Positions 1 through 8,082 of a DNA stretch of 35,086 nucleotides are shown piece after piece. Location of the stretch: assembly GCA_028281865.1 (NCBI GenBank), contig JANQJB010000134.1, forward strand, positions 1-35,086, in the 5' to 3' direction. The translations under genes were made by a program, and so were the position numbers. This stretch comes from Marinagarivorans sp. (GTDB lineage: Bacteria; Pseudomonadota; Gammaproteobacteria; Pseudomonadales; Cellvibrionaceae). A model generated the notes under the pieces. It did no database searches and was not told the DNA's origin. It saw only the letters and a list, made by a program, of their open reading frames with translations. How positions within the stretch are numbered: position 1 is the stretch's first letter; every line of letters starts with the position of its first letter.

Positions 1-531
1 GCGTGTAGGTTCGCAGCGAATGATCGTTTGAAAGATCATCACACGGCTTCATTATGGACGATCACGTTTTTCTCCGTGGGGTTAATAATAATTCCACTAA
101 TTGACACCTTTGGTTTAACAACTAATTTTTCTACGAACTATACAAGTTTTATTCAGGTGGTTCTGGCAGTCGTCATTTTGGTTATATCCGTACTTCTCAA
201 TATGGCACACTTTTCTGTTAGGGCAGAAAAGATGCACCAGTGCGCAATGCTCGTGAATAATCTGGCTAGGAAGGTACACCGACATATCAACGAAGAATCT
301 AGCTCAGACCAATATGATGCTTTGGTCAAAGAATATGATGATATACTTCAACGCTTTGAAAATCATTCGAGGATTGATTATTTATATGCGAAAAAACATC
401 TTTCTAGCCATTATAAAAATCCTTGGCATTTTCCAATAACTGTTCGGCTTAACTATTTTTTTCAGTTTACTCCATACATTATATTGCTGGGTTTTGAGGG
501 TGTATGGCTATATATGTTGGTTGTAAAATAG
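1..531 (+). CDS. SLATT-domain two-helix membrane effector, 5' end outside window
   Basis: The reading frame is open from base 1, so the gene starts upstream; the TTG at 28 is only the first internal start-like codon. The visible part shows two hydrophobic segments (about 50-110 and 140-185 bp from the window start), a long charged helix, a motif reading YDxILxxxENHSxxDY, and a third hydrophobic stretch at the C-terminus. This matches the SLATT family (SMODS and SLOG-associating 2TM effectors), most like the SLATT_5 type. Members are thought to be membrane-disrupting effectors of antiphage systems, and the SLATT_5 type is often encoded beside a reverse transcriptase. No partner is visible in the window, so one would have to lie before base 1. 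The family call is from motif recognition; the defence role is inferred. Confidence 0.72.
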   Translation, partial: ACRFAANDRLKDHHTASLWTITFFSVGLIIIPLIDTFGLTTNFSTNYTSFIQVVLAVVILVISVLLNMAHFSVRAEKMHQCAMLVNNLARKVHRHINEESSSDQYDALVKEYDDILQRFENHSRIDYLYAKKHLSSHYKNPWHFPITVRLNYFFQFTPYIILLGFEGVWLYMLVVK

Positions 532-805
532 AGTTAATTTCTTTTGGCGTTAATGTGAAAAAGAGTCAATAAAGTAATTAGTTCTCTGCAATCTATCGCT
601 GATATCGAAGCCATAGAAGATTTTGAGAGTCCTGGTTTAACGGATTAAAAATTTTAAATCAGAAAATTCTGCTAAACTTTGAGCGTATTATATTGACCCT
701 TTTATTTTTGATTAGGGGCAGTCGGCAATTTGAAAAATGCAAAAAATGCTCCTTTTTATATGGGTGAGATTTATAAACTAATTTCAGACAAGGGGTTACA
801 CAGAA
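532..805. other. Intergenic spacer with a 13-bp inverted repeat pair and an orphan coding-like tail
   Basis: AAAAGAGTCAATA at 559-571 is matched as an inverted repeat (12 of 13) by TATTGACCCTTTT at 691-703. Between them a frame ending in TAA at 646-648 reads about 28 sense codons after a TGA (ending SPGLTD) but has no start codon. It may be a gene remnant. No convincing terminator or promoter was recognised. Confidence 0.4.
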
Positions 806-1333
806 TTGAATTACGTCTATATTGCCACTAGCCTAGATGGGTATATCGCGACTCGTGATGGAGGCATTGATTGGTTGCATGAAATACCTAATCCAAGCAA
901 TAGCGATTATGGCTATTCCGAATTTATGATAAAAATTGATGCTCTTTTAATGGGCCGCAATTCATACGAGAAAGTAAGAACATTCAACGAATGGCCCTAT
1001 GAAAAGAAAGTTTTTGTTCTCAGTTCAACATTAAACGAGGTGCCGGCCGAATTGTCAGATAAAGTAGCCATTGTGTCTGGCTCGCTAGAAGAAGTACTTG
1101 TTGATATTAATTCGATGGGCTTTAAGCATCTATATATTGATGGTGGCCAGGTCATTCAAAGCTTTTTGGCCGCCGATCTAATCGACGAGCTAATCATCAC
1201 CAGAGTACCTATTCTTCTTGGAGATGGAATTCCGCTATTTGGCTTCTTAGAAGAGTCATTGAAGTTTAAGCACAAAACTACAGAAGTGTATGATAATGCG
1301 CTTGTTAAAAGCCATTATATCAGGGGTGGGTAA
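806..1333 (+). CDS. Dihydrofolate reductase family (RibD C-terminal-like) protein
   Basis: This is a 175-residue cytoplasmic protein of the RibD_C/DHFR-like fold. It begins with the family pattern YIATSLDGYIA, has GRNSYE near residue 50 (equivalent to the GRKTYE element of DHFR), and carries the late signature IDGG, then LIDELIITRVPILLGDG around residues 112-142. These elements form an NADPH-type nucleotide-binding fold. Family members reduce pterin or flavin-precursor substrates, but most short stand-alone copies have no assigned substrate. The start is TTG, with an AGGGG element about 10 bases upstream. The gene stands alone, with no riboflavin or thymidylate genes nearby, so a role in riboflavin synthesis is not supported. 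It is full length for stand-alone members. Confidence 0.85.
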   Translation: MNYVYIATSLDGYIATRDGGIDWLHEIPNPSNSDYGYSEFMIKIDALLMGRNSYEKVRTFNEWPYEKKVFVLSSTLNEVPAELSDKVAIVSGSLEEVLVDINSMGFKHLYIDGGQVIQSFLAADLIDELIITRVPILLGDGIPLFGFLEESLKFKHKTTEVYDNALVKSHYIRGG

Positions 1334-1439
1334 CAGGTTTTGCTCCGTTATTAAGAGGATATTCCAAAGATCGCATTAAAAGACTTGAGAGAAATAAAAT
1401 TTGCCAAATCTGTTTACTCCGTCGATCATTGAATAATGA

Positions 1440-1787
1440 TCAATTCTTTGTTTCAGCAGGATCAGCTTGAAGCTCTTTTAAATACCTATCAAATTCAGCC
1501 TTGGACGGCTTAAGTTTATTGCAGTGCTGACCAAAATCTTTTTTGGCTGAATCCAGATTGGCTTGCTTCTCAGATTTTAGCTGGCAGTCTTCAAGCTTGG
1601 CTGCTTTCTGCTTCTCTATACATTGGCTTACCAGCATTTCGTAGCGTTGCTTCATTTCCGTTTTGATGCACTCGCGATAGGGTTTTTGCAGTGTTAAATA
1701 AGCTTTAATATGGGTATCTGAGCCGAAGGCTTGGCCTGTAAGCATCGGTAAAATAATTAATGTAGTGGCCGAAATAAATCTGTTCAT
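1440..1787 (-). CDS. Small secreted Cys- and Lys-rich hypothetical protein
   Basis: The ATG at 1787 begins a clear signal peptide (MNRFISATTLIILPMLTGQAFG, cleaved about residue 22), so it is preferred over the upstream in-frame ATG at 1862, which would add 25 residues that spoil the signal. The mature part (about 93 residues) is helical, charged and contains four cysteines in the pattern C-x15-C-x11-C-x20-C, consistent with two disulfides in the periplasm. The Shine-Dalgarno sequence is weak. I do not recognise the family. It could be a small periplasmic helical-hairpin protein, but no function can be assigned from the sequence or from its neighbours, which are unrelated. Confidence 0.6.
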   Translation of the reverse strand: MNRFISATTLIILPMLTGQAFGSDTHIKAYLTLQKPYRECIKTEMKQRYEMLVSQCIEKQKAAKLEDCQLKSEKQANLDSAKKDFGQHCNKLKPSKAEFDRYLKELQADPAETKN

Positions 1788-1973
1788 CTTGGGCTTAGTA
1801 CGCTGATTAATACAATACATTCTACCAGCGCCATTCGCTATCCCCAAATACCCTTTCCACAATGTGCTTTTTTTCTATTTGATTAGTGTTCTCACTTGGT
1901 TAGTTTAAACGAAAAATAAACTCAAAAGCTTTCATGCAATAAAAGAGGTTCCCACTCAGTGTGTTCAGCGCAA

Positions 1974-2552
1974 TTATAACAAATGATCTTCCCGCTTTTT
2001 CCTCAGGCGGAGCATAGCCAAACCAATCATTAGCACTGATAGTGTAGAAGGGGCGGTTACTGGTACTACTTCGGTTAATGACCATCTACTTGGGTTGTAA
2101 CCGCTAAAAAAGCCGCCATTGCCAACATAAGTATTACCAAAAACAACATTAAATTCCATCACGCCGCTAGCGGCGCTAATGTGGAAGCCATCGACAGGAA
2201 ACCCATTCGGTGAATTCCATCCGGCGAAGTTAGTGACATATATAAACTCCGCATTGGTGCCACTAAAGGTCAAGAAAGCTGGGAGGCTAGAGGGACCAGA
2301 AGAGCTGATAATATAACCGAATAGCGGGTCGGCGGCTTCGGGTGCTACACCGTTTATGGTTGGTACTGACAGCATTTCGTCAACAAACACAGTATCGCCA
2401 TCGGCCTGGACTGTTCCCTCGAAGAGAAAACTAAGCAGGTCGTCACCGCTAGCAGAGGTGTATGTTGCATTAAAAGGTGTGCTGTAGGCTGAGTTAATCA
2501 AAAAGACAGTGAACAAGATTGTAGTAGTGGTGAGTTTTTGTAGCGTGCACAT
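1974..2552 (-). CDS. PEP-CTERM sorting-signal protein, surface or exopolysaccharide-associated
   Basis: This 192-residue exported protein has an N-terminal signal peptide (hydrophobic stretch at residues 9-22). Its body is rich in Ser, Gly, Asn and aromatics, and the C-terminal tripartite tail reads VTAPSTLSVLMIGLAMLRLRKKRE. That tail is the PEP-CTERM design: a Pro-containing motif, a transmembrane helix, then a basic cluster. In known systems exosortase EpsH/XrtA recognises it and the protein is delivered to the cell surface or exopolysaccharide matrix. Pro-Glu-Pro is replaced by Thr-Ala-Pro-Ser, which many real members allow. The start has a strong purine run (GGGGG) 7-8 bases upstream. No exosortase or exopolysaccharide genes are in the window, so the sorting machinery must lie elsewhere. 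Confidence 0.8.
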   Translation of the reverse strand: MCTLQKLTTTTILFTVFLINSAYSTPFNATYTSASGDDLLSFLFEGTVQADGDTVFVDEMLSVPTINGVAPEAADPLFGYIISSSGPSSLPAFLTFSGTNAEFIYVTNFAGWNSPNGFPVDGFHISAASGVMEFNVVFGNTYVGNGGFFSGYNPSRWSLTEVVPVTAPSTLSVLMIGLAMLRLRKKREDHLL

Positions 2553-3059
2553 GGTTTTCCCCCGAGAATAATATGTCTGCGCAATATAGGGTTGGCAAGA
2601 GTGCTTGCCGGTTCTTTCTGCAGATTATGCTTTGCTTTAGAATTAGATTAATGAATATGTTACCCATCAAATGCGCAAAAAAATCGCAGAGAATAGGTAA
2701 CGAAGGAGGAATTGAAGCGCAAATATTTGAATAAAATGTCCGCGCTCTGTTGGTTATGGCCAATTTAACTCTTTAAATCGGTGCGATTAAGTAGCTGCTA
2801 CTTCACTCACGCTAACGCTTTCAATGTCCAGGTAATCGGCATCGCCTATCACATCAGCTCCTCCCAAGGGATCGGGGATATCGGTAAATACGTCTTCTTC
2901 GGGAAAGTAATTGCGAACGGATGTATAATTATTTATTTTCCGGACATCTAGTCAATTTCGGGGTATAAATCCAGAGTTTCCGTAATGAATGATATTGCTT
3001 TGTGTATCTTTATCTATGATAGCAACTGCAAAGGAGGGTAATTCTGATAGAAGTGCGAT
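2553..3059. other. Gene-poor spacer between PEP-CTERM gene and kinase; includes possible decayed coding sequence
   Basis: No intact gene was found. The left part (2553-2780) is AT-rich and is probably the upstream region of the PEP-CTERM gene. The right part (2787-3059) is more GC-rich and stays in frame with the kinase on the minus strand apart from two stops; it is described as a separate entry. Confidence 0.5.
2787..3059 (-). pseudogene. In-frame coding-like extension beyond the kinase stop (remnant or readthrough)
   Basis: On the minus strand, immediately after the kinase TAG (3060-3062), the same frame reads 35 sense codons (beginning IALLSELPSFAVAIIDKD) to a TGA at 2952-2954. It then reads 54 more codons (containing NYFPEEDVFTDIPD and ending SVSEVAAT) to a TAA at 2787-2789. 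Neither segment has its own start codon and ribosome-binding site. The composition is acidic and looks coding rather than intergenic. Two point stops in a formerly longer kinase, or the remains of a separate downstream gene, would both explain it. Open stretches of this length can also occur by chance, so confidence is low. Confidence 0.3.
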
Positions 3060-5435
3060 CTATTGCATACGATGCTGAGCTATTTCTTGGTTGCCGTTCG
3101 GATCAAATAATGTCGGTATCTCCTTGTTTTGAAAAACGACGACAGGATCGAGCTTCAATACTATTTCAAAGTTTATATATTCGTCATCTACACGTGCGTT
3201 ATCTGAGAACTTAATTGCTATATCGCACTGATGCTCTTGCAGGTAAGTACGAACCGCATCCATACCGACCCCGCGGCCGGAAATATCAGTAACGCTATCA
3301 GCTGTAGAAAGTCCCGAATGGAAGATAAGGTTTGCTATATCCCCCACCGAGGATACTTCGTTCTTATTAGTTAATCCTTTCTCAATCGCTTTTCTTTTAA
3401 TTTTACCAAGAGCAAGGCCCCGACCGTCATCTCTAACTTTTATTGTGATTGAGCCTTTCTCGCATTCAGTATCAATTTCGATAATGCCATGCTTGGCTTT
3501 CCCTGCGGCTATGCGTTCGTCAGCTGTTTCGATACCGTGGTCTAATGAATTACGTAAGATGTGCGTGAAAATAGATTTAATTGTTGAGCTGTAATTAAAA
3601 TCTACAAATATATCTGCTTCATCTATTATTACTCTCGGCTCCTCCTTGCCTAACTCTTTCGCCATACCTGGTAACGAATCGATTATTTCACCAAGTACTT
3701 CTGCTAAAGGTATTCCCCGTATTGAGTTGAGTTCACTTAGTATGGATGCCAGTTCTCCTCGGTATTCTGAGGTGACATTTTCTTTCAGAAGCAATTCATA
3801 CGAGTTTGCCATCCTATTTAATAGCGATTTTGGTAAAGTGGTATCCTCAATAGAACCTGATTGTGTCGTATGCGATATACCGCCTAATTTTTTCTCTCTG
3901 ATATCAGAGTATTCCCCAATTTTCATCTCAACTATGTCAATCGCCTCTAGCAATTGCTCCTTGTTTAACTCGATATTTGAATCCTTGCGCAGCTGATCGT
4001 AAGTGCTTTCGGCGTCATGAACATAGTCCTTGATCATAGTTAGGCCCAATGTGCGAGCATTACCTTTGATCGTGTGCATATTGATGAACAGCTTTGATAT
4101 TAGCTCATCACGACCTAATTTATTATCCTTTAGCAAGTCTTTGTTTTTGCTGATTAGCTCCTTACTGTTATGCGAAAAGTCATCAAATTTTTTGACAGAA
4201 ATTGCTAAAATTTGCCCAACAATTTCGAGCTCTCGTTTTTGTTGTTCCGCTTCTTTTTGTAAGGCTCGTAGTTCGGTCACATCCCTAACTGTAACCATAA
4301 TTTTATCGATAATTTCATCTGCTACTATAGGGTCCCAATCCAGTTCGATTATTTTGATCGTTTCCGTATCATTAATAGTTTGGCTAAAGATATATTCGCT
4401 AGGTAGCAGGTGCGCATTAAACCCCCACATCACTTCGTCGGCCTCAAGTAGAGACTCAACAGCAGTTGTAGCTTGGTTAAGCGCATCGCTTCCAAGTAGC
4501 GAATCTTTAAACAAAATGTCTTGATAATTCTTACCTGCTATTTCTTTTGTGTTAAAGATATTTTCCACATAAGATGAATATTCGGGATGAATGAGGAGGT
4601 TTGAGGTGATAGTAAATAAGCCTTGATGCATGTTCTGCATCATGCAATCCAAATCGTTTGTTTTTTCTTTTAAGTTAATCATCAGTTCATTAAAACTATT
4701 CCCTAGCTGCCCAATTTCATCCGTTGATTCTACCTTTATCATATTGGAGAAATCATCTTCTCCAAGCGCGATTTTGTGCAGTGAGCTAGCCACTTGTTTT
4801 ATATTGCTAAGGATTAATTTAGCAATGGTAATAACCGCAGTAACAAGTAAAAAAATTGAGAAAGCCCAAATGATAAAGCCAGTTAACAACGATCTTTGAG
4901 AGTTTGAGTTGGCGCTTTCGACATCGTATTCAAATCGTTGGTGAGCAAATTTAATAAACTCATTTAGATCAGTTTTTACTTTTTGAAATAGGGCTTCTTT
5001 TTCTTGAACACGAGCGGGTAGTGTCGAAAAATCTGGCTCTCCGCTAGCCATTTCGGTAGAGATACTTTTTGTAAGCTTAAAATAGCTTTTAAAGTTGGAT
5101 GATAATTCGGATATGGTTTGCTTTTTTTCTGGCTCAAGACTTTCCGTCTTTTCGAACAGCTCTAGCATCTCATCCGCTATACGCTGAGCGTCATCAATAT
5201 AAGAAGTTTCACCAGTTTGGACGGCCGCGCGCAATAGCTCTTTGATGCGATCCAACATCACCGCGTTATTATTAGCCTTTTCCAGTATTGGGTAATAGGT
5301 ATCTCGTACATCTTCTAATATTTTTGAGTTGGTGAAATTCACCTGAAAGTTGTATGCCAAATAAATACCGAAACCAACGGCGCTGACTACGGCGATGGAA
5401 TAGATTTTCAGTTTGACCGATAGCCTCTTTAGCAT
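3060..5435 (-). CDS. Membrane histidine kinase with HAMP, Hpt and CheA-like ATPase domains
   Basis: The chosen start is the ATG at 5435 because GGGAG lies 6 bases before it; an in-frame ATG at 5498 would add 21 residues with no such site. The 791-residue protein has a transmembrane helix at about residues 9-28, a helical periplasmic sensor to about 182, a second helix at about 185-207, and HAMP at about 208-260 (DEIGQLGNSFNEL). A PAS-like middle and coiled coil reach about 410. The Hpt domain has the phospho-acceptor H454 in MHTIKGNARTLGL. The GHKL ATPase shows an N box (HILRNSLDHGIE), DDGRG at 669-673, and a GRGVGM box. This resembles CheA P1-P4, but there is no CheW-like domain and no receiver, so it probably phosphorylates a separate response regulator. 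Its neighbours (short PstS-like protein and porin) suggest it senses an envelope or nutrient signal; that role is inferred. Confidence 0.85.
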   Translation of the reverse strand: MLKRLSVKLKIYSIAVVSAVGFGIYLAYNFQVNFTNSKILEDVRDTYYPILEKANNNAVMLDRIKELLRAAVQTGETSYIDDAQRIADEMLELFEKTESLEPEKKQTISELSSNFKSYFKLTKSISTEMASGEPDFSTLPARVQEKEALFQKVKTDLNEFIKFAHQRFEYDVESANSNSQRSLLTGFIIWAFSIFLLVTAVITIAKLILSNIKQVASSLHKIALGEDDFSNMIKVESTDEIGQLGNSFNELMINLKEKTNDLDCMMQNMHQGLFTITSNLLIHPEYSSYVENIFNTKEIAGKNYQDILFKDSLLGSDALNQATTAVESLLEADEVMWGFNAHLLPSEYIFSQTINDTETIKIIELDWDPIVADEIIDKIMVTVRDVTELRALQKEAEQQKRELEIVGQILAISVKKFDDFSHNSKELISKNKDLLKDNKLGRDELISKLFINMHTIKGNARTLGLTMIKDYVHDAESTYDQLRKDSNIELNKEQLLEAIDIVEMKIGEYSDIREKKLGGISHTTQSGSIEDTTLPKSLLNRMANSYELLLKENVTSEYRGELASILSELNSIRGIPLAEVLGEIIDSLPGMAKELGKEEPRVIIDEADIFVDFNYSSTIKSIFTHILRNSLDHGIETADERIAAGKAKHGIIEIDTECEKGSITIKVRDDGRGLALGKIKRKAIEKGLTNKNEVSSVGDIANLIFHSGLSTADSVTDISGRGVGMDAVRTYLQEHQCDIAIKFSDNARVDDEYINFEIVLKLDPVVVFQNKEIPTLFDPNGNQEIAQHRMQ

Positions 5436-5441
5436 TAATAA

Positions 5442-5446
5442 CTCCC
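5442..5446 (-). promoter_or_regulatory. Ribosome-binding site deciding the kinase start
   Basis: On the minus strand GGGAG precedes the ATG at 5435 by 6 bases. The alternative upstream ATG at 5498 lacks a comparable element, so the shorter protein is preferred. Confidence 0.7.
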
Positions 5447-5655
5447 GATTTTGAGGCGTGAGGATTAGATGTTGAATGGCAGACTGCAAACGAGCCAATC
5501 GAAGAATAAATCAGTTCATTATCAGTATAGCAGCCCCGAACAGCTATACATTTAAGGTTAATTTAGCGAACTTTGACCGCTAATTCCTCGATTGGAATAA
5601 GATCGTCGACTTATATAATAAATAGTTTTTTAGAATTTTAGATAGGCTCGGCAGT

Positions 5656-6087
5656 TTATTGGTTGACTCGATAAACGACTTTTACCGAATCATCGATTTC
5701 ATCCTCATCAAGATAACCTACGATATTCGGATTATTTGCTACTAAATCAAGCACATCCTCAGGAAAATCAACTTTTTTGGGTGGGGAACCTTTGCCGGTA
5801 AATATTAAATCGGACCAGTAGGCTCGAATTTGTGATTGCCTGCGGTTTAACACGGATTTAATAAATATTTCTCTCGCTTCGTTGTCTTCGCTCAGGTCTA
5901 CCGGAACTGCTAAAGAACCATCTGGAAAAGACTTTGCTTTCGAAAGAAATATGTCCGTTATTTGTTGCTTCGTGAGTGATTCTACGCTGCTGTCAGGATT
6001 AACAATAATTACAACATCGGCACTAACGTTAATCGATAAAAGCGACAGACTAATGTAAGCAACCAAGCTCAAATATAGATTTTTCAT
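5656..6087 (-). CDS. Short PstS-like periplasmic substrate-binding protein
   Basis: This 143-residue protein has a signal peptide (cleavage after about residue 23, SINVSA-DV). The fold segment matches the N-terminal half of PstS/PBP-like phosphate-binding proteins, including IVNPDSSVESLTKQQITDIFL, a common early motif, and a late NIVGYLDEDEI. Full PstS proteins are about twice as long, so this belongs to the recognised short class, usually named phosphate ABC transporter substrate-binding protein, that occurs without pst permease genes. A strong AGGGGGC sits 5-6 bases before the ATG. The gene follows the porin with an 8-base gap, so the two are co-transcribed, and the kinase lies downstream. 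No permease or ATPase is nearby, which argues for a sensory or binding role rather than transport. Its ligand is not established. Confidence 0.8.
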   Translation of the reverse strand: MKNLYLSLVAYISLSLLSINVSADVVIIVNPDSSVESLTKQQITDIFLSKAKSFPDGSLAVPVDLSEDNEAREIFIKSVLNRRQSQIRAYWSDLIFTGKGSPPKKVDFPEDVLDLVANNPNIVGYLDEDEIDDSVKVVYRVNQ

Positions 6088-6095
6088 ATCGCCCC

Positions 6096-7523
6096 CTAAA
6101 ATGCCGCATCGATAACGAGAGAGTTAACGATTACACTATCGTCGGTCAGTGGAGCGGGTAAACCACTGGGATCATTTCCCACATTTAATTGCCCTCGCGT
6201 GTCTTCAAATCCGGAAATCTCGTCAACTTGGAGCTTTAATGCGAGCCCGGGCTTGATATCCCATCGCACGCCTAAAGAAGTTGTTTGCTGGCGAAAATTA
6301 AAAATTCTACGCATTGTGATGGCTGTTGGTTGCGCTACCTGATTTACAAAAATTGATCTGGCTTGTTCGTTGATCACGGAGTCTGGAAGGCCTGATAATG
6401 TTGGTGGCACACCATCAGCGAATATGACAGACCTGGCCACAGGGCCTGGAATATTTAACAATGCATTGATGGCATCTTCGCGATCATCGTCATTAGTAGT
6501 ACGTACTTTGGCAAAGCTAACGAAGGGTGTCCAGTCACCGATCCTGTAGCCAGCGGTTAAATACCAGCCCTCGGTAATACTTAATAAAGTATCCTCAAAA
6601 TCGGAGGTATAAAACTCGCCCATAATCTGGGTTTTTCCATTATCGTACTTTCCTCCTATATTAAGATATTGCGTTTTGGTTTCTCTCAATTTAATTGAGC
6701 CAAGACCGAGTGATTCGGTAAGCGCGGTCAGCTCCAAGACTCTTTCAGATGAGTTGACAGAGCTAAAGTCGAAAGTCACATAACCAATTCTTCCAGAAAA
6801 GTCGCCAACGTTGCCATAAACGGCAGTTCCAAGCACGTCGTCTGCTTCAAATCGGACTTCTTGTTGGTTTGTTAGACGCTGTGATTCGACCAGTCGGCCT
6901 CCAAATATCTGCCAGTTAAGGTTTAGACTCGATATGCTTTTGCTCAGTATGACATCAAATAACTCCCCGTTATTTGATGTCAAATTGTACACTTCAGCGG
7001 GCGGTCGGACCCAATTGTATGAATAGCCGACCTCTAGTGACTCCGACAGCATGTAATAAGGTATGCGCATGCGGCCGGCGCGGATTTTAACGTTTTTATT
7101 GGGTGTGTAACTGATGTAGGCCCACTCGGTGCGAGTATTGTGTCTTTCCTGGCCTCCCTTGGATACAAATTGAGTCGTTAACTCAGTCTTGTCATTCACT
7201 TGAAATGACATTTGAACGCCTAAAATGCTATCTGCCTGTGTGTTAATTGTCGTTTCGTCAATTTCGTTGAAAGTAGAATATTGCGAATCGCTTTTGGCCA
7301 AACCAGCTGACGCGAATGCATTTAACTTAACACGTTCACCTTGGTTGCTGATCTTCTTGTTTAAACGGTCGTAGTATTTTCGAGATCTCTTATTCGCTTT
7401 TTCCAAGTCTTTTTCGAGCTTTTCGATGCGTTCTTCGAGCTGTTCTGTAGACTCACAAAATGCGCTGATTGGAGAAAATAATAAAGCGATGACGGCGGTG
7501 GAAGTTATAAAACCTCTATTCAT
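6096..7523 (-). CDS. Outer-membrane porin-like beta-barrel with N-terminal coiled coil
   Basis: This 475-residue exported protein has a signal peptide (about residues 1-22), then a short coiled coil (about 24-58, heptads of Glu, Leu and Lys) of the kind that trimerises or anchors to peptidoglycan. A long region of alternating hydrophobic beta strands follows. The sequence ends in Phe (DAAF), the usual C-terminal signal for outer-membrane barrel assembly. RTEWAYISYTP and AGRMRIPYYMLSES are typical of phosphate- or anion-selective-type porins. A GGAG lies 7 bases before the ATG. It is the first gene of the porin, PstS-like, kinase trio, with an 8-base gap to the second gene. The solute is unknown; association with a PstS-like protein makes phosphate or another anion plausible. 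Confidence 0.8.
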   Translation of the reverse strand: MNRGFITSTAVIALLFSPISAFCESTEQLEERIEKLEKDLEKANKRSRKYYDRLNKKISNQGERVKLNAFASAGLAKSDSQYSTFNEIDETTINTQADSILGVQMSFQVNDKTELTTQFVSKGGQERHNTRTEWAYISYTPNKNVKIRAGRMRIPYYMLSESLEVGYSYNWVRPPAEVYNLTSNNGELFDVILSKSISSLNLNWQIFGGRLVESQRLTNQQEVRFEADDVLGTAVYGNVGDFSGRIGYVTFDFSSVNSSERVLELTALTESLGLGSIKLRETKTQYLNIGGKYDNGKTQIMGEFYTSDFEDTLLSITEGWYLTAGYRIGDWTPFVSFAKVRTTNDDDREDAINALLNIPGPVARSVIFADGVPPTLSGLPDSVINEQARSIFVNQVAQPTAITMRRIFNFRQQTTSLGVRWDIKPGLALKLQVDEISGFEDTRGQLNVGNDPSGLPAPLTDDSVIVNSLVIDAAF

Positions 7524-8082
7524 ATGTTTCTCCTGCTTTGTTTATAAGCAGTTGAAACACCACTGTATCCATTTTCATAGCAACGGTTCACCTCGGCGGA
7601 ATTAAAATTTAAGAGATATTGGTAGGTGTGCCACACTGCGGCGGCGGCGAACAACTGTTTTATATTTTTAATTTGATGAATATAGCAGAATATTTCTATA
7701 AAAAAGATTTTAATATATATCGCATGTTAATAATTTGAAATGTTAAGATTTATTTATATTTCTATTTCTCATATATGGCCGGTTGAATCGGCTTTTAACC
7801 CTCGATAACTCCTTATGCGATCAGAGAAACTGGATAGTAAAACCTATAATAAATTTTATTATGCCCTAATCTTCTGTTGAGGCGCTAAGCGCATAGCTAC
7901 AATTTATAAGCGGCATTCGATTGTCGGTAGATTATTTTTCGAAGTTTAATGCCTGCCCTCGTTATAACCCTGAAATAAGGAGAGACGATATTGATCAATC
8001 GATCATATTCATTACGAACTATATAACTTGTTCGGTATAAAAGCGGAGCTAGTTGAAACGTATCCGATTGACAATGCGGGAT
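7524..8082. other. AT-rich intergenic spacer
   Basis: No gene is evident in this 559-bp stretch between the porin (whose promoter must lie at its left end on the minus strand) and the end of the efflux operon. A small hairpin, GCCG-N7-CGGC followed by TTTT, occurs near 7779-7798 on the plus strand, but it serves no visible gene. Confidence 0.5.

Noticed and set aside
2494-2763. Minus-strand open frame of 89 codons upstream of the PEP-CTERM gene
   Set aside because: It overlaps that gene in another frame, is Cys- and His-rich without pattern, and lacks a ribosome-binding site.
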